In this document: positions 1 through 8,603 of the stretch, piece by piece | Numbering within the stretch: the first letter of the stretch is position 1 | How the letters are laid out: every line of letters begins with the position of its first letter | Origin: Bacteroidota bacterium | GTDB taxonomy: Bacteria; Bacteroidota; Bacteroidia; UBA7662 | DNA length: 40,584 nt | Reading direction: 5' to 3' | Assembly: GCA_005799065.1 (NCBI GenBank) | Contig: SYHW01000052.1 | Span: 1 to 40,584 of the forward strand | Notes under the pieces: generated by a model | The model's database searches: none | Seen by the model: only the letters and a program-made list of their open reading frames with translations | What the model was told of the DNA's origin: nothing | Position numbers and translations under genes: made by a program

Positions 1-1
1 A

Positions 2-922
2 ACATCAAGCAGTGAAATACGCAATGGCATCACCCGCTCTGAATTTTTAAGCAGGGCAGCCCTCATCACCGCAGGCATTCCTTTGGTGGGCCTTACCTAC
101 GGAACCGTTCGCGGGGCATACGCCTACACACTTCATCGGGTAACTTTAACCTATCCCGACCTACCGCCGTCTTTCCATGGATTTACCCTCGTTCAACTCA
201 GTGACATGCATCTTGGCTCCTTTGGAAGCCGAAGAGACGTTCGGCGCGGTATTGATATGGCGCTGGATACTGCTCCAGATTGTATAGTTTTTACGGGCGA
301 CCTGGTAAACAACCGAAGCGATGAGGCACTCCCCTGGCGCTCTATACTTCAACAGATTCGTGCCCCAAAGGGAGTGTTCAGCATTCTGGGTAACCACGAT
401 TATGGTGATTATTATGAATGGAATAATCAACAGGCGAAAATAGATAATATGTCTATGATGCATCGGATTCAGGCGGATGCGGGTTGGACATTAATGCGCA
501 ATGAACACCGATATCTTGAATTGAATGATGAACGTATTGCCCTTGTCGGGGTCGATAACTGGGGATCGAGGGGGCGATTTCCTCAGTATGGCGATTTAGC
601 CGCTGCATCTCAAGGTATTTCAAAGGACACTTTTCAGATTTTATTAAGTCACGACCCATCTCACTTCGAAGACATCGTGCGGTCCGATTTTCCATTCATC
701 AATCTTACACTCAGTGGACATACTCATGGCATGCAAGCCGGCATTGAGATCCCAGGCGTGGTAAAATGGAGCCCGAGCTCTTGGGTCTATCCCCATTGGG
801 CCGGACTCTACCAGTTCGGTAAACAATACTTATATGTGAACCGCGGATTCGGGTTTCTGGGTTATCCGGGGCGATTGGGTATTTGGCCAGAAATCACCCA
901 CATCACCCTAAAAAAAGCATAG
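2..922 (+). CDS. Calcineurin-like metallophosphoesterase, 5' partial
   Basis: The reading frame is open to the left edge of the window, so the true start lies outside; the first internal ATG-like start near 83 is not convincing because the hydrophobic residues before it read as the end of an N-terminal membrane anchor. The metallophosphoesterase motifs appear in order: LSDMHLG (D-x-H), FTGDLV (GD), LGNHDYGD (GNHD), a HDP segment, and SGHTHGMQ (GHTH). This is the pattern of membrane-anchored YkuE/YaeI-type phosphoesterases, whose substrates include lipid-linked phosphates such as UDP-sugar lipids in some relatives. Substrate cannot be told here. It ends only 8 bp from the convergent bshB1 stop. 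Confidence 0.85.
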   Translation, partial: TSSSEIRNGITRSEFLSRAALITAGIPLVGLTYGTVRGAYAYTLHRVTLTYPDLPPSFHGFTLVQLSDMHLGSFGSRRDVRRGIDMALDTAPDCIVFTGDLVNNRSDEALPWRSILQQIRAPKGVFSILGNHDYGDYYEWNNQQAKIDNMSMMHRIQADAGWTLMRNEHRYLELNDERIALVGVDNWGSRGRFPQYGDLAAASQGISKDTFQILLSHDPSHFEDIVRSDFPFINLTLSGHTHGMQAGIEIPGVVKWSPSSWVYPHWAGLYQFGKQYLYVNRGFGFLGYPGRLGIWPEITHITLKKA

Positions 923-930
923 ATTTTACT

Positions 931-1668
931 TTATATTAAGTCATTAAAATCATTTATTTTCAATGGCTTATGTAATTCAAATCCTTCTCCGAATGGAACC
1001 CCGATCATGCGACCCATCTCCCGCGCCCTGGCTTCGAGAAACGGAAAGAAGTCGGCACCCGAAATAGGAGTTTGCGGCTCCTTGCTTGTGGGATCATGAA
1101 ATTGAGAGGTATAGCAACGTATGGCCTCCATTTTTTCGTGAAAAAAGGGCGTGATGTCGACGACCAAATCTGGCTTGCGGAAATGATCCTGGATGTAGTG
1201 CAGCAACAAATCGGGTCTGAATGCGTCCTGTTTCATGTTGTTATCACCAAAAGTCTCGAATTTGGGTAAACCGGACATAAAAACCGCACGACGCACCAAA
1301 TGGGCTGCCCGTCCATGATCTGGATGCCGATCAGATAAGGCATTCGCTAAAATGACGCGCGGACGGGTCAAACGAAGCGCACGGACCATTGAAAGCAAAT
1401 TCGCTTCTGTCTCCTCAAACAAGCCGTCGGCCATTCCCAACTGCGCCCTGTAATCGAGACGCATAAACTCTGCAGCGGAACGCGCTTCAGCATCACGCAA
1501 ATCGGCGCTGCCCCTGCTTCCCAATTCGCCCCGTGTGAGATCCAAAATCCCCACCCTGCGCCCCAGTTTCTGGTGGAGCATTAAAGTTCCCCCGCAACCC
1601 AATTCGGCATCGTCGGGGTGGGCCGCAATGGCCAGCACATCCAGTGCGCTCATTTGATTTTGATTCAT
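931..1668 (-). CDS. bshB1: Bacillithiol biosynthesis deacetylase BshB1
   Basis: LmbE/PIG-L family zinc deacetylase of 245 aa. The zinc motif AAHPDD is at residues 15-20 and the third ligand motif DRHPDHGRA at about 114-122. The stretch LTRGELGSRGS after the first strand is typical of BshB1, which removes the acetyl group from N-acetylglucosaminyl-malate in the synthesis of bacillithiol, the low-molecular-weight thiol of Firmicutes and many Bacteroidota. It follows the DUF4294 gene by 15 nt on the same strand and is probably co-transcribed with it. A second in-frame ATG five codons in (1653) would fit the family length equally well. Confidence 0.88.
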   Translation of the reverse strand: MNQNQMSALDVLAIAAHPDDAELGCGGTLMLHQKLGRRVGILDLTRGELGSRGSADLRDAEARSAAEFMRLDYRAQLGMADGLFEETEANLLSMVRALRLTRPRVILANALSDRHPDHGRAAHLVRRAVFMSGLPKFETFGDNNMKQDAFRPDLLLHYIQDHFRKPDLVVDITPFFHEKMEAIRCYTSQFHDPTSKEPQTPISGADFFPFLEARAREMGRMIGVPFGEGFELHKPLKINDFNDLI

Positions 1669-1683
1669 CGGTGACGTCCTTGA

Positions 1684-2355
1684 TTATTCGTTTGTGTTGG
1701 ATTTCGAGCCGGAACGGCGCAACTTCATCGGCGGACGATAGGATTCAGCCTCGATGTCTTTTATAATGATCTCAATATCTCGGTCCTCTTCTGAATCATA
1801 GGTCGATTTGAGGTTGCTCCCAAATAAGGAGGCCAAACTTTGCCACATAAACGCCTCAAAACTACCCCGAAACTCCTTAACTATAGAATAGGTGCTCCGA
1901 GAAGTCTCGCGGTCTACCAACTTGATCAAAATCCTGCCCTGGGTAACTGTTAGCGCCATCAGTTCCTTTTTATACTCCCTTTTCAAAGAATCCTCCAAGG
2001 CCTTGGTATAGGCCCGGTGTTTGGCCTCAGGAATGGTTTTTAGACGCTCCTCTAAAGCTGTGAGCCGCCTACCCGCCTCTTTGGCCAAGGGATATACCCG
2101 TCTGACGTTCTGATAGAGCTTATTGAAACGCTTCTCATCGCGAGCACTCTTAAAAAAGCGCTTACTTCGGATTGTAATGGATGGCAGAAATACAACGGGT
2201 ATGGTGTCGCCATTTTCATCAATGTAGGCCGGGAGTTCCCAAACCATCACAGCCCTAGGTTGGGCCAGGCCCGAAGTAGCCGAACACAATATCAAGGATA
2301 TCAGGCAAAAAATGAAAAGGCGAATCAAAGCCGGTCGATTGCTATTTTTACACAT
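1684..2355 (-). CDS. DUF4294 family protein, exported
   Basis: Conserved Bacteroidota protein of unknown function. Starting at the ATG at 2355 gives 223 aa with an N-terminal signal peptide (hydrophobic LIRLFIFCLISLIL, cleavage near SGLAQ), followed by the domain with the motif GDTIPVVFLP and a long charged helical region. A start 13 codons earlier (2394) is possible on paper, but it would overlap the purB start on the other strand, and a -7-like sequence (GTAGTTTG) sits directly before 2355, so I prefer 2355. It heads the unit DUF4294-bshB1. The role is not known; the tail (after about residue 200) is basic and low in complexity. Confidence 0.75.
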   Translation of the reverse strand: MCKNSNRPALIRLFIFCLISLILCSATSGLAQPRAVMVWELPAYIDENGDTIPVVFLPSITIRSKRFFKSARDEKRFNKLYQNVRRVYPLAKEAGRRLTALEERLKTIPEAKHRAYTKALEDSLKREYKKELMALTVTQGRILIKLVDRETSRSTYSIVKEFRGSFEAFMWQSLASLFGSNLKSTYDSEEDRDIEIIIKDIEAESYRPPMKLRRSGSKSNTNE

Positions 2356-2388
2356 CCAAACTACAAAAATCGAATAAAAGTACGTCCG

Positions 2389-3747
2389 GTGCACGCAACC
2401 TCAGAGAATTCCTCCCCCCTTCATGCGCTATCGCCGATTGATGGGCGCTATTGGAACAGTGCATCCGCTTTGTCGCCCTTCTTCTCAGAATACGCACTCA
2501 TCCGTCAACGCTTGATCGTAGAGCTGCGCTATCTGAAAGCCCTTGCGCAACTTTCATTGCCCCAATTTCCCCAATTGGGCCCCACGGAGTTATCGACACT
2601 CGATTCCATCGAAAGTAATTTCAGCGAAGAAGAAGCCCTGCGCATCAAAGAATTGGAAAAAACCTTGCAGCATGATGTAAAAGCCGTTGAGTATTATATA
2701 CGGGAAAAACTTGAAGAGGCCAATCTTGGGCAATTTTCGCCTTGGGTTCATTTTGGACTCACCTCACAGGATGTGAACAATACCGCTGTTCCATGGCTGC
2801 TCAAAATGGCCCATGAACGGATTTTCATGCCCGAGTTCGACCTGCTCCGCAGTGCGCTTTCCGATCGAGCCCAACAGTGGGAAAAGCTCCCTATGTTGGC
2901 CCACACCCACGGGCAACCGGCTAGCCCAACCCGTTTAGGCAAAGAACTTCGCGTTTTTGAAGAGCGTGTCGAACGCCAGGCAGCCCTTTGGTCGGCGCTT
3001 CCCTTTGCCGGCAAATTTGGAGGGGCAACCGGAAATTTCAATGCACACCATGTGGCCTTTCCTCTGGTGGATTGGCCTGCATTCGCTGATGATTTCCTCC
3101 GGAATGAAATGGGGCTTATGCGAAACCAATTCACCACCCAAATCGAACACTACGATTATTTGGCCGCCTATTGCCACAATCTGTGCCGAATCAACACCAT
3201 TTGGATCGATTTTGCCCGCGACATTTGGCAGTACATTTCCATGGGGTATTTTCATCAACTCGTGGTTTCGGGTGAAGTAGGCAGTTCCGCCATGCCCCAT
3301 AAGGTAAACCCTATTCAATTCGAGAATGCCGAGGGGAATATGGGATGGGCCAACGCGCAGCTCGAGTTTTTGGCGTCCAAATTACCCATTTCGCGTTTGC
3401 AGCGCGACCTTACCGACAGCACCGTATTACGCAACCTGGGCGTACCACTGGCGCATACCCTAATTGCCTGGCAATCACTGCGCAAAGGCCTTTTCCGCAT
3501 CGATGCCCATGCCGAAAAAATGCATGCCGATTTGGAACGCAATTGGGGGGTGGTAGCAGAAGCCATACAGACCCTATTGAGGCGCGAAGGACATCCACAA
3601 GCCTATGAGTGGCTCAAAGATCTGACCCGAACCGGACAAGCCCCCGACCAGTCTCTGATTCATTCCTTTATTGAAGGATTGCCTGTTAGCCAAGCGCTCA
3701 AAAAAGAAATGCTGGCCATCACACCCTGGAATTATCTTGGCGTGTAA
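2389..3747 (+). CDS. purB: Adenylosuccinate lyase
   Basis: Fumarase/aspartase superfamily enzyme that cleaves adenylosuccinate and SAICAR in purine synthesis. The superfamily signature GSSAMPHKVNP lies at about residues 298-308, preceded by the catalytic HTHGQPASP segment and HDVKAVEYY. The organisation resembles the E. coli PurB type (LTDSTVLRNLGV near the C-terminus). The open frame extends upstream to 2260, but that part runs antisense through the DUF4294 signal peptide; the GTG at 2389 places the protein start a few residues before the conserved SPIDGRYW, giving 452 aa, the usual length. The stop codon overlaps the -7 box of the next gene. Confidence 0.92.
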   Translation: MHATSENSSPLHALSPIDGRYWNSASALSPFFSEYALIRQRLIVELRYLKALAQLSLPQFPQLGPTELSTLDSIESNFSEEEALRIKELEKTLQHDVKAVEYYIREKLEEANLGQFSPWVHFGLTSQDVNNTAVPWLLKMAHERIFMPEFDLLRSALSDRAQQWEKLPMLAHTHGQPASPTRLGKELRVFEERVERQAALWSALPFAGKFGGATGNFNAHHVAFPLVDWPAFADDFLRNEMGLMRNQFTTQIEHYDYLAAYCHNLCRINTIWIDFARDIWQYISMGYFHQLVVSGEVGSSAMPHKVNPIQFENAEGNMGWANAQLEFLASKLPISRLQRDLTDSTVLRNLGVPLAHTLIAWQSLRKGLFRIDAHAEKMHADLERNWGVVAEAIQTLLRREGHPQAYEWLKDLTRTGQAPDQSLIHSFIEGLPVSQALKKEMLAITPWNYLGV

Positions 3748-3752
3748 CTTTG
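3745..3752 (+). promoter_or_regulatory. -7 promoter element (TAACTTTG) for the DUF5522 gene
   Basis: Exact match to TAnnTTTG, the Bacteroidota primary sigma -7 consensus, 13 nt before the ATG at 3766. Its first three bases are the purB stop codon, so the downstream pair has its own promoter although it follows purB closely. Confidence 0.6.
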
Positions 3753-3765
3753 TAGACTTCGTTGT

Positions 3766-3960
3766 ATGCAGGAAGGAATCGACTACTATATCACGTCAGA
3801 CGGCAAGTATGTCTTTACCGAAGTCTACCTGAAAAGAAGGGGACAATGTTGCCGATTGCAATGTCGGCACTGCCCCTATGGCAGCCATCCCAACGCCCAA
3901 CCCTATTTCTCTGAGCGCAGCGAGAAAGTAGCCGCAAACCAGCAGCGCAGCAAAAAGTGA
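3766..3960 (+). CDS. DUF5522 domain small cysteine-rich protein
   Basis: A 64-aa protein matching DUF5522: an N-terminal GIDYYITSDGKYVFTEVYLKRRG followed by QCCRLQCRHCPYG. The cysteine pattern CC-x3-C-x2-C-P suggests a metal site or a redox function; the family has no established role that I know of. It overlaps the next gene by four bases (GTGA: the GTG of the next gene and the TGA of this one), which points to translational coupling and a shared job. Confidence 0.75.
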   Translation: MQEGIDYYITSDGKYVFTEVYLKRRGQCCRLQCRHCPYGSHPNAQPYFSERSEKVAANQQRSKK

Positions 3961-4994
3961 TTCAAACCGGTATTCCCTACTTTCATCCCTTTCAAGCGGA
4001 AGAGGCCTCGGCCCATTGCTGCGTGCTATCAGGATTGCCTGTGCCCGAAGGGCCAGAAGGCCGCCTTCCTTTGTTGCCTGCCTTTTGGATTGAGCAATTT
4101 GGCTTGGCCGATTCAAAACTACAATTCAATGGAGGGGATAGTCTTCGCTACTCAGACATCCTGATCCCGGTTCATCCAGAACTTCATGCCCACATAAAAC
4201 GCATACAAAACGGAATTCCAGATCTTCTAACGGCAGGATGGGATGGGTTGAACTGGATTCAAGCCGAACGACTGTATCAGTGGATGTGCTGGCTGGGTGT
4301 TGGCCTTCTCTACCAAGAATTTGTTCGACCCGTAGACCGCAGGCCCGCATCGATGAATTTCCTCAAAGATCCGGGCATGGTGCATCGGTTTTCGCTCATC
4401 CACCTGAGCCTCTGTGCGGTCCTCAGAAAAGTACATTATGAGAATTTCGATCCTGGATCGTTGTTTATTTTTCAAAGCCATACCTACGCCAATCCACGCC
4501 TCAATTTTAATCTTAAGGTGAGTCTCAATACGCTCTGTCTGAGCGTTCGGGCCGGTGAGGTCACCGTGATGGCCTGCCTCCAGGACAACGGCACCCAAAT
4601 TGCCTTTTTTGAGTCCTATTTCCGCAGATTTGATGGCATAACGCTGCATCCCATTCAGCTCGATGAACTTTTCGCGCGCCTCAGCTACAAGGCCTACTTA
4701 ATGAATCCCCGATTTCATTATGGCTTGGCCTGGCCCGAAGAAGCGGAAAAAGACGCGACCACCTTCGTTCGTTTAGAAATCCCCGAAGAAGATCGTGAGC
4801 GAGAGGCCTTCCTCCCCTGGAACGAACAGGTGTATGGATCGGTTTTGTTGGCCCAATTATCGCCCTATGGCATGAGCCATGCAGATTTACAAGGTCCCAA
4901 TCAAGAAATTGTGACTTTTTTGGAAGATTCCGACGGACGGATTTATGAAGTAGATGCGCACTTCAATCCAATCACCGATCAGCAGAAGGCTTAA
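3957..4994 (+). CDS. Conserved hypothetical protein, 345 aa, coupled to DUF5522
   Basis: I cannot assign a function. No signal peptide or membrane segment is visible. Near the N-terminus there is a short motif, HCCVLSGLPVPEG then LPLLPAFWIEQF, reminiscent of a Cys-containing 'C-x-L-S/T-G' opening seen in some Bacteroidota hypothetical proteins. The middle (about residues 150-220) has LKDPGMVHRFSLIHL and VSLNTLCLSVRAGEVTVMACLQDNG, and the C-terminus contains acidic stretches. It starts with GTG overlapping the TGA of the DUF5522 gene. Its 3' end overlaps the convergent phosphodiesterase gene by 23 bp. My memory of related proteins in Chitinophagaceae is not verified. Confidence 0.65.
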   Translation: MIQTGIPYFHPFQAEEASAHCCVLSGLPVPEGPEGRLPLLPAFWIEQFGLADSKLQFNGGDSLRYSDILIPVHPELHAHIKRIQNGIPDLLTAGWDGLNWIQAERLYQWMCWLGVGLLYQEFVRPVDRRPASMNFLKDPGMVHRFSLIHLSLCAVLRKVHYENFDPGSLFIFQSHTYANPRLNFNLKVSLNTLCLSVRAGEVTVMACLQDNGTQIAFFESYFRRFDGITLHPIQLDELFARLSYKAYLMNPRFHYGLAWPEEAEKDATTFVRLEIPEEDREREAFLPWNEQVYGSVLLAQLSPYGMSHADLQGPNQEIVTFLEDSDGRIYEVDAHFNPITDQQKA

Positions 4995-5487
4995 GCCGCG
5001 GACCCAACTCAATCAACTCCAACTGCTGAATTTCACCTTGATTCAGGCTAAATCTCATGAGGGTGCGCACAGTGTGCCATCCCTGTCGACCTGCCGCACC
5101 CGGATTGAGATGAAGTACACTGGCTTGGGCTGATCGTTCTACCAGGGCAATATGTGAATGACCACAGACCACAAGGTCGGCCTGGTGATGCTTGATTTCT
5201 TGGACCAAGACCTGATCGTATCGATTGGGACGGGGAATGATGTGCCGCATGAATAGGCGTACCCCTTCCCGCTCTAAAACAAGGGTTTCAGGAAGCCGTT
5301 TGCGAACAGCCGAGGAGTCGATGTTGCCAAATACTGCTTGCAAAGGGGCCCATTCCTGCAATTGGTCGATGATTTTTTCATCCCCAAAATCGCCCGCATG
5401 CCAAATTTCATCGCATTCTTTAAGATACGTTCCGATCGACACATCCAAAAATCCGTGTGTGTCACTCAGCAAGCCAATACGCATCAT
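4972..5487 (-). CDS. YfcE/MJ0936-type phosphodiesterase
   Basis: A 171-aa single-domain metallophosphoesterase. Motifs: LLSDTHG (D9, H11), HAGDFGD (D33), FGNIDS, and VVCGHSHIA near residue 110, with a final HLNPGAAG, typical of the YfcE/YsnB family of small phosphodiesterases. The in vivo substrate is unknown for most members. Two adjacent ATGs open the gene (5487 and 5484). It is transcribed away from the M43 protease repeat region and runs convergent into the unknown 345-aa gene with a 23-bp overlap. Confidence 0.85.
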   Translation of the reverse strand: MMRIGLLSDTHGFLDVSIGTYLKECDEIWHAGDFGDEKIIDQLQEWAPLQAVFGNIDSSAVRKRLPETLVLEREGVRLFMRHIIPRPNRYDQVLVQEIKHHQADLVVCGHSHIALVERSAQASVLHLNPGAAGRQGWHTVRTLMRFSLNQGEIQQLELIELGPRLKPSADR

Positions 5488-5537
5488 AGTTTAATTTGCG
5501 GGGTCGAATCAGCGCATCCACCTTGTGGGACAGAATC

Positions 5538-5591
5538 ATATTGGGGGTGGATTAAATTTTGGGGAGGGATCAGATTTTGGGGAGGGATCAA
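5538..5591. repeat. 18-bp tandem repeat, about 3 copies, downstream of the M43 protease gene
   Basis: Two near-perfect copies of ATTTTGGGGAGGGATCAG at 5556-5573 and 5574-5591, and a degenerate copy in the same register at 5538-5555. The array starts 10 bp past the protease stop codon and fills half of the spacer before the phosphodiesterase gene. It holds no open gene. Confidence 0.8.
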
Positions 5592-5601
5592 AAATCGGTT
5601 C

Positions 5602-7266
5602 CTAGGGCGTCTTCACAAGGCGAAAGGTTTGCGATTGACTGGCCCAGTTGACCCGCAGGAAGTAGGCTGAAGCGGGGTAAGGAAAAGAAGGAATACGAAT
5701 AGCCGATTGCGTATACACTTGTTCCTCAGCCAGCAACTGACCTAATGTGTTGTATAATTGCCAATTCACCTGTTGGGGCGCATCCAAATCAAGTCCCACC
5801 ACGAGTTCATTGCTGAAGGGGTTGGGATATACAGTGGCTGATGCTTTAACCCGCACAAAGGCATCCACATAGGGAGGGCCCTTTCGGGTTTGGGATGCTA
5901 TGCGCATCCGGTATATTCCTGGCACATCAAAGGCTAATCTCCCAGACGCCGCACGGCCGTCGAATCGGGTAGGAATGCCCGGATTGTGATAGGACAATAT
6001 GCTTCCTAACGGACGATCATCGATGGCAAAGTCGACCAGATGCTGATGTAAGCCTTGAAATGAGGCATTGACCACGCGAACAACAGGCGATTCATCTGCA
6101 GGCATCAACAGGCTGTTGAGTTCCACCGTATCCCGCTCGAGAATAAGAGAATCCGCTGCCAAAAACTCCTGATCACCGCAGCCCGTAGAAATCAGGTTCA
6201 GTGAATCCCAAAGCAGCCTGCGAAATGCAAAAAAATTGAGGGCATTGTGCATGCGGGTGGATTGCCCTGCACTGAAAACACTCATGCATGGATCGTCGGT
6301 GTAGTCCATATAATTCTCAGTCTGGCGCGGAAATCCGCATTGAACAGGCCTTGATGGGTTGGGTGGGCATCCAAAAAAGGATCCTGAACACGGCGGCGTG
6401 TCATTAACATAATCATCTCCTGAGCAATCATTTGCATCACCCCATATATGCCAAAGATTTAAGTAATGCCCTACCTCGTGGGTGAGCGTTCGTCCCAAAG
6501 CATAGGTATCATCCAACCAAAAAGTCTGCCCTGCCTGCTTATCGCGACTACCCATATATCGGGCTGAAACCACCACACCATCAACGAAGGCCCGGTCGGG
6601 ATTTCCTTCCATCCATTCAGCCAAAAAACTATAGCCCAATGCCCCTGAAATGTTCTGAACCACCCAAATATTGAGGTAGCGATCGGTGGGCCAACGGCTC
6701 GCATCTTTCATCGGCCGGTCGTTTCCCATGCTGTGTGCGGCACTACCCGAATACGGAACATAGACGATTCCCTGTGAAGGTGCACCTGATGGGTCGCGTG
6801 TTGCCAGGCAAAATTCGATACGCGCATCTGATCCAACAGGGTGCTGGTTGTAGCCTCTACTCCCTATGATCCGCCTAAAATCCTCATTCAAAACCTCTAT
6901 ATTGGAACGCACTTGCTCTAAGGCGAGGTGACCTCCCCTTCCGTATAAGGAATCCGGAGGAAAAAGGATGTGCACCACCACCGGAATGCGATACAAAGCC
7001 GGTTGAATAACAGAATCGACCCTCACCTGCCCTGAACGGCTCACTTCCCAACGCTTCAACCGCATGCGGGTGTTTTCCCACCGATCGTAAAAACCATCCT
7101 GCTGCATGAGGTTGTTTAAAAGCACCTGATGACCACACTGGCGCTGGTGCTGGGGTGCGTGCTGGCGCTGGAGCAAATGCTGAAGCTGGCCATACGATGA
7201 GGCCGAACCCAAAAGCAGGGCACATAATCCCCAAAAAAACACCCTTAGAAAATTCAACCCTTGCAT
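5602..7266 (-). CDS. Secreted M43-type zinc metalloprotease with T9SS sorting tail
   Basis: A 554-aa exported protease. It has an N-terminal signal peptide (VFFWGLCALLLGSASSYG), a Q/H-rich segment (about 27-48), then a pappalysin-like catalytic domain. The zinc motif HEVGHYLNLWH is at 263-273 and the Met-turn ENYMDYTDD near 317-325; paired cysteines around the site (C281, C293, C300, C310) fit the family. The last 80 residues (VYPNPFSNELVV ... YFLRVNW ... FRLVKTP) match a type A C-terminal domain recognised by type IX secretion, so the protease is predicted to be sent to the cell surface or released. It lies 38 bp after the aspartate kinase gene. Confidence 0.9.
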   Translation of the reverse strand: MQGLNFLRVFFWGLCALLLGSASSYGQLQHLLQRQHAPQHQRQCGHQVLLNNLMQQDGFYDRWENTRMRLKRWEVSRSGQVRVDSVIQPALYRIPVVVHILFPPDSLYGRGGHLALEQVRSNIEVLNEDFRRIIGSRGYNQHPVGSDARIEFCLATRDPSGAPSQGIVYVPYSGSAAHSMGNDRPMKDASRWPTDRYLNIWVVQNISGALGYSFLAEWMEGNPDRAFVDGVVVSARYMGSRDKQAGQTFWLDDTYALGRTLTHEVGHYLNLWHIWGDANDCSGDDYVNDTPPCSGSFFGCPPNPSRPVQCGFPRQTENYMDYTDDPCMSVFSAGQSTRMHNALNFFAFRRLLWDSLNLISTGCGDQEFLAADSLILERDTVELNSLLMPADESPVVRVVNASFQGLHQHLVDFAIDDRPLGSILSYHNPGIPTRFDGRAASGRLAFDVPGIYRMRIASQTRKGPPYVDAFVRVKASATVYPNPFSNELVVGLDLDAPQQVNWQLYNTLGQLLAEEQVYTQSAIRIPSFPYPASAYFLRVNWASQSQTFRLVKTP

Positions 7267-7303
7267 ACCATGAAGTTTTACTGTGACGAATAATGATTGG
7301 CCT

Positions 7304-8599
7304 TCATTTCAAAACCAACTGAACAAGTTGTGTGGCACGCTGCTCCACCAAAATCTTGCGTCCCGACAACAAACCCTTTTCTGTCCGGTCGCTTTGATGC
7401 CTTAATGTCCATAGGTCGAGACCTCCTTCACATTCCGTTTCCAGCATGGGCGACAAAGCCTCCAAGAGAGGCCGAACTTTGTAGGGATCGTCATCAACGC
7501 AAAAACGAAAACTCAATGCGGTTTGTTGCATCAGGTGCACCTTTATACCCAAGCGATACAATTCCGTATAGATAAGACTTAAATGCTCCTCTGCAACGAA
7601 GCTAAAATCGCGCGTTCGAACGGTGATCAGCGCCTGAGGGCTCTTCACAATGATGTAGGGGCTTCGCTGACCCGACTCAGCACCTTCATGTATGAGGGTT
7701 CCGGGCAATTCGGGCCGTAAAAAAGACCGAACGCGTAGCTTAATACCCTTGTTCTGCAGCGGTTTAATGGTCTTTGGATGTATCACCGAAGCCCCATAAT
7801 AGGTCATCTCCACGGCCTCATCATAGGGGAGTTCCGATATCAACCGAGCAAAAGGAAAGCGTCTGGGATCGGCATCCATGACCCCCGGAACATCCTTCCA
7901 GATGGTGAGTTCGCCTGCATCTAAACAATGAGCGAAAATGGCAGCGGTGTAGTCGGATCCCTCGCGTCCGAGGGTCGTGGAATCACCACTCGCAACATCG
8001 CGACCAATGAAACCCTGAACAACCCTGAATCGGTCCTCACCAGAATTCAACGTTCCGATGACAGCGCGTGTTGCTTCCCAATCGACACGGGCATCTCTGT
8101 ACGTATTGTTTGTGACCACCCATTCCCGGGCATCTAACCACTGGTTATCAATGCCACTTAATTGAAGGTAGTCGCTTAGAATTCGGGAAGAGATGAGCTC
8201 TCCCAAGCCTACAACCTGGTCGTATCGACGATTATAGGACGCTATAGGCGGCGTGGGCTCGCTGAGAAAGCCAAACAATTGCGAAAAATAAGGTTCCACC
8301 CCGGCCATTAATTTCCGCTTGCTCGCCGGATTTTCTGCCAAATTGGCAATGATTTCGTGGTGAAAGTCGCGCAACATTCCGGCCTGTTCGGCCGCTTCTG
8401 GTCGCTGACCGTCAAACCAAAAGCGAACCACCTGCTCGAGTCGATTCGTGCTCTTACCCATGGCCGAAACCACCAAAACCACGTGCCCATGGGCGAAGCG
8501 CTCAACTATAGATGCTACATTTTGAACGCCGGGGGCGTCACAAACACTGGCCCCTCCAAACTTATAAATGCTGGTGGTTTTCCGATCTGCTGCGCCCAT
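7304..8599 (-). CDS. Aspartate kinase (monofunctional)
   Basis: A 431-aa amino acid kinase that phosphorylates aspartate at the start of the lysine/threonine/methionine pathway. The opening YKFGGASV (residues 12-19), the GREGSDYTAA segment of the kinase domain, and IWKDVPGVMDADPRR are diagnostic; an ACT-like regulatory region follows from about residue 310. There is no homoserine dehydrogenase domain. It starts 4 nt after the scoB stop and is almost certainly co-transcribed with it. Numbered lysC or thrA paralogues cannot be told apart from sequence alone. Confidence 0.9.
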   Translation of the reverse strand: MGAADRKTTSIYKFGGASVCDAPGVQNVASIVERFAHGHVVLVVSAMGKSTNRLEQVVRFWFDGQRPEAAEQAGMLRDFHHEIIANLAENPASKRKLMAGVEPYFSQLFGFLSEPTPPIASYNRRYDQVVGLGELISSRILSDYLQLSGIDNQWLDAREWVVTNNTYRDARVDWEATRAVIGTLNSGEDRFRVVQGFIGRDVASGDSTTLGREGSDYTAAIFAHCLDAGELTIWKDVPGVMDADPRRFPFARLISELPYDEAVEMTYYGASVIHPKTIKPLQNKGIKLRVRSFLRPELPGTLIHEGAESGQRSPYIIVKSPQALITVRTRDFSFVAEEHLSLIYTELYRLGIKVHLMQQTALSFRFCVDDDPYKVRPLLEALSPMLETECEGGLDLWTLRHQSDRTEKGLLSGRKILVEQRATQLVQLVLK

Positions 8600-8603
8600 A
8601 GGG

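Noticed and set aside
2260-2388. Upstream extension of purB
   Set aside because: This part is antisense to the DUF4294 signal peptide and has no conserved sequence before SPIDGRYW.
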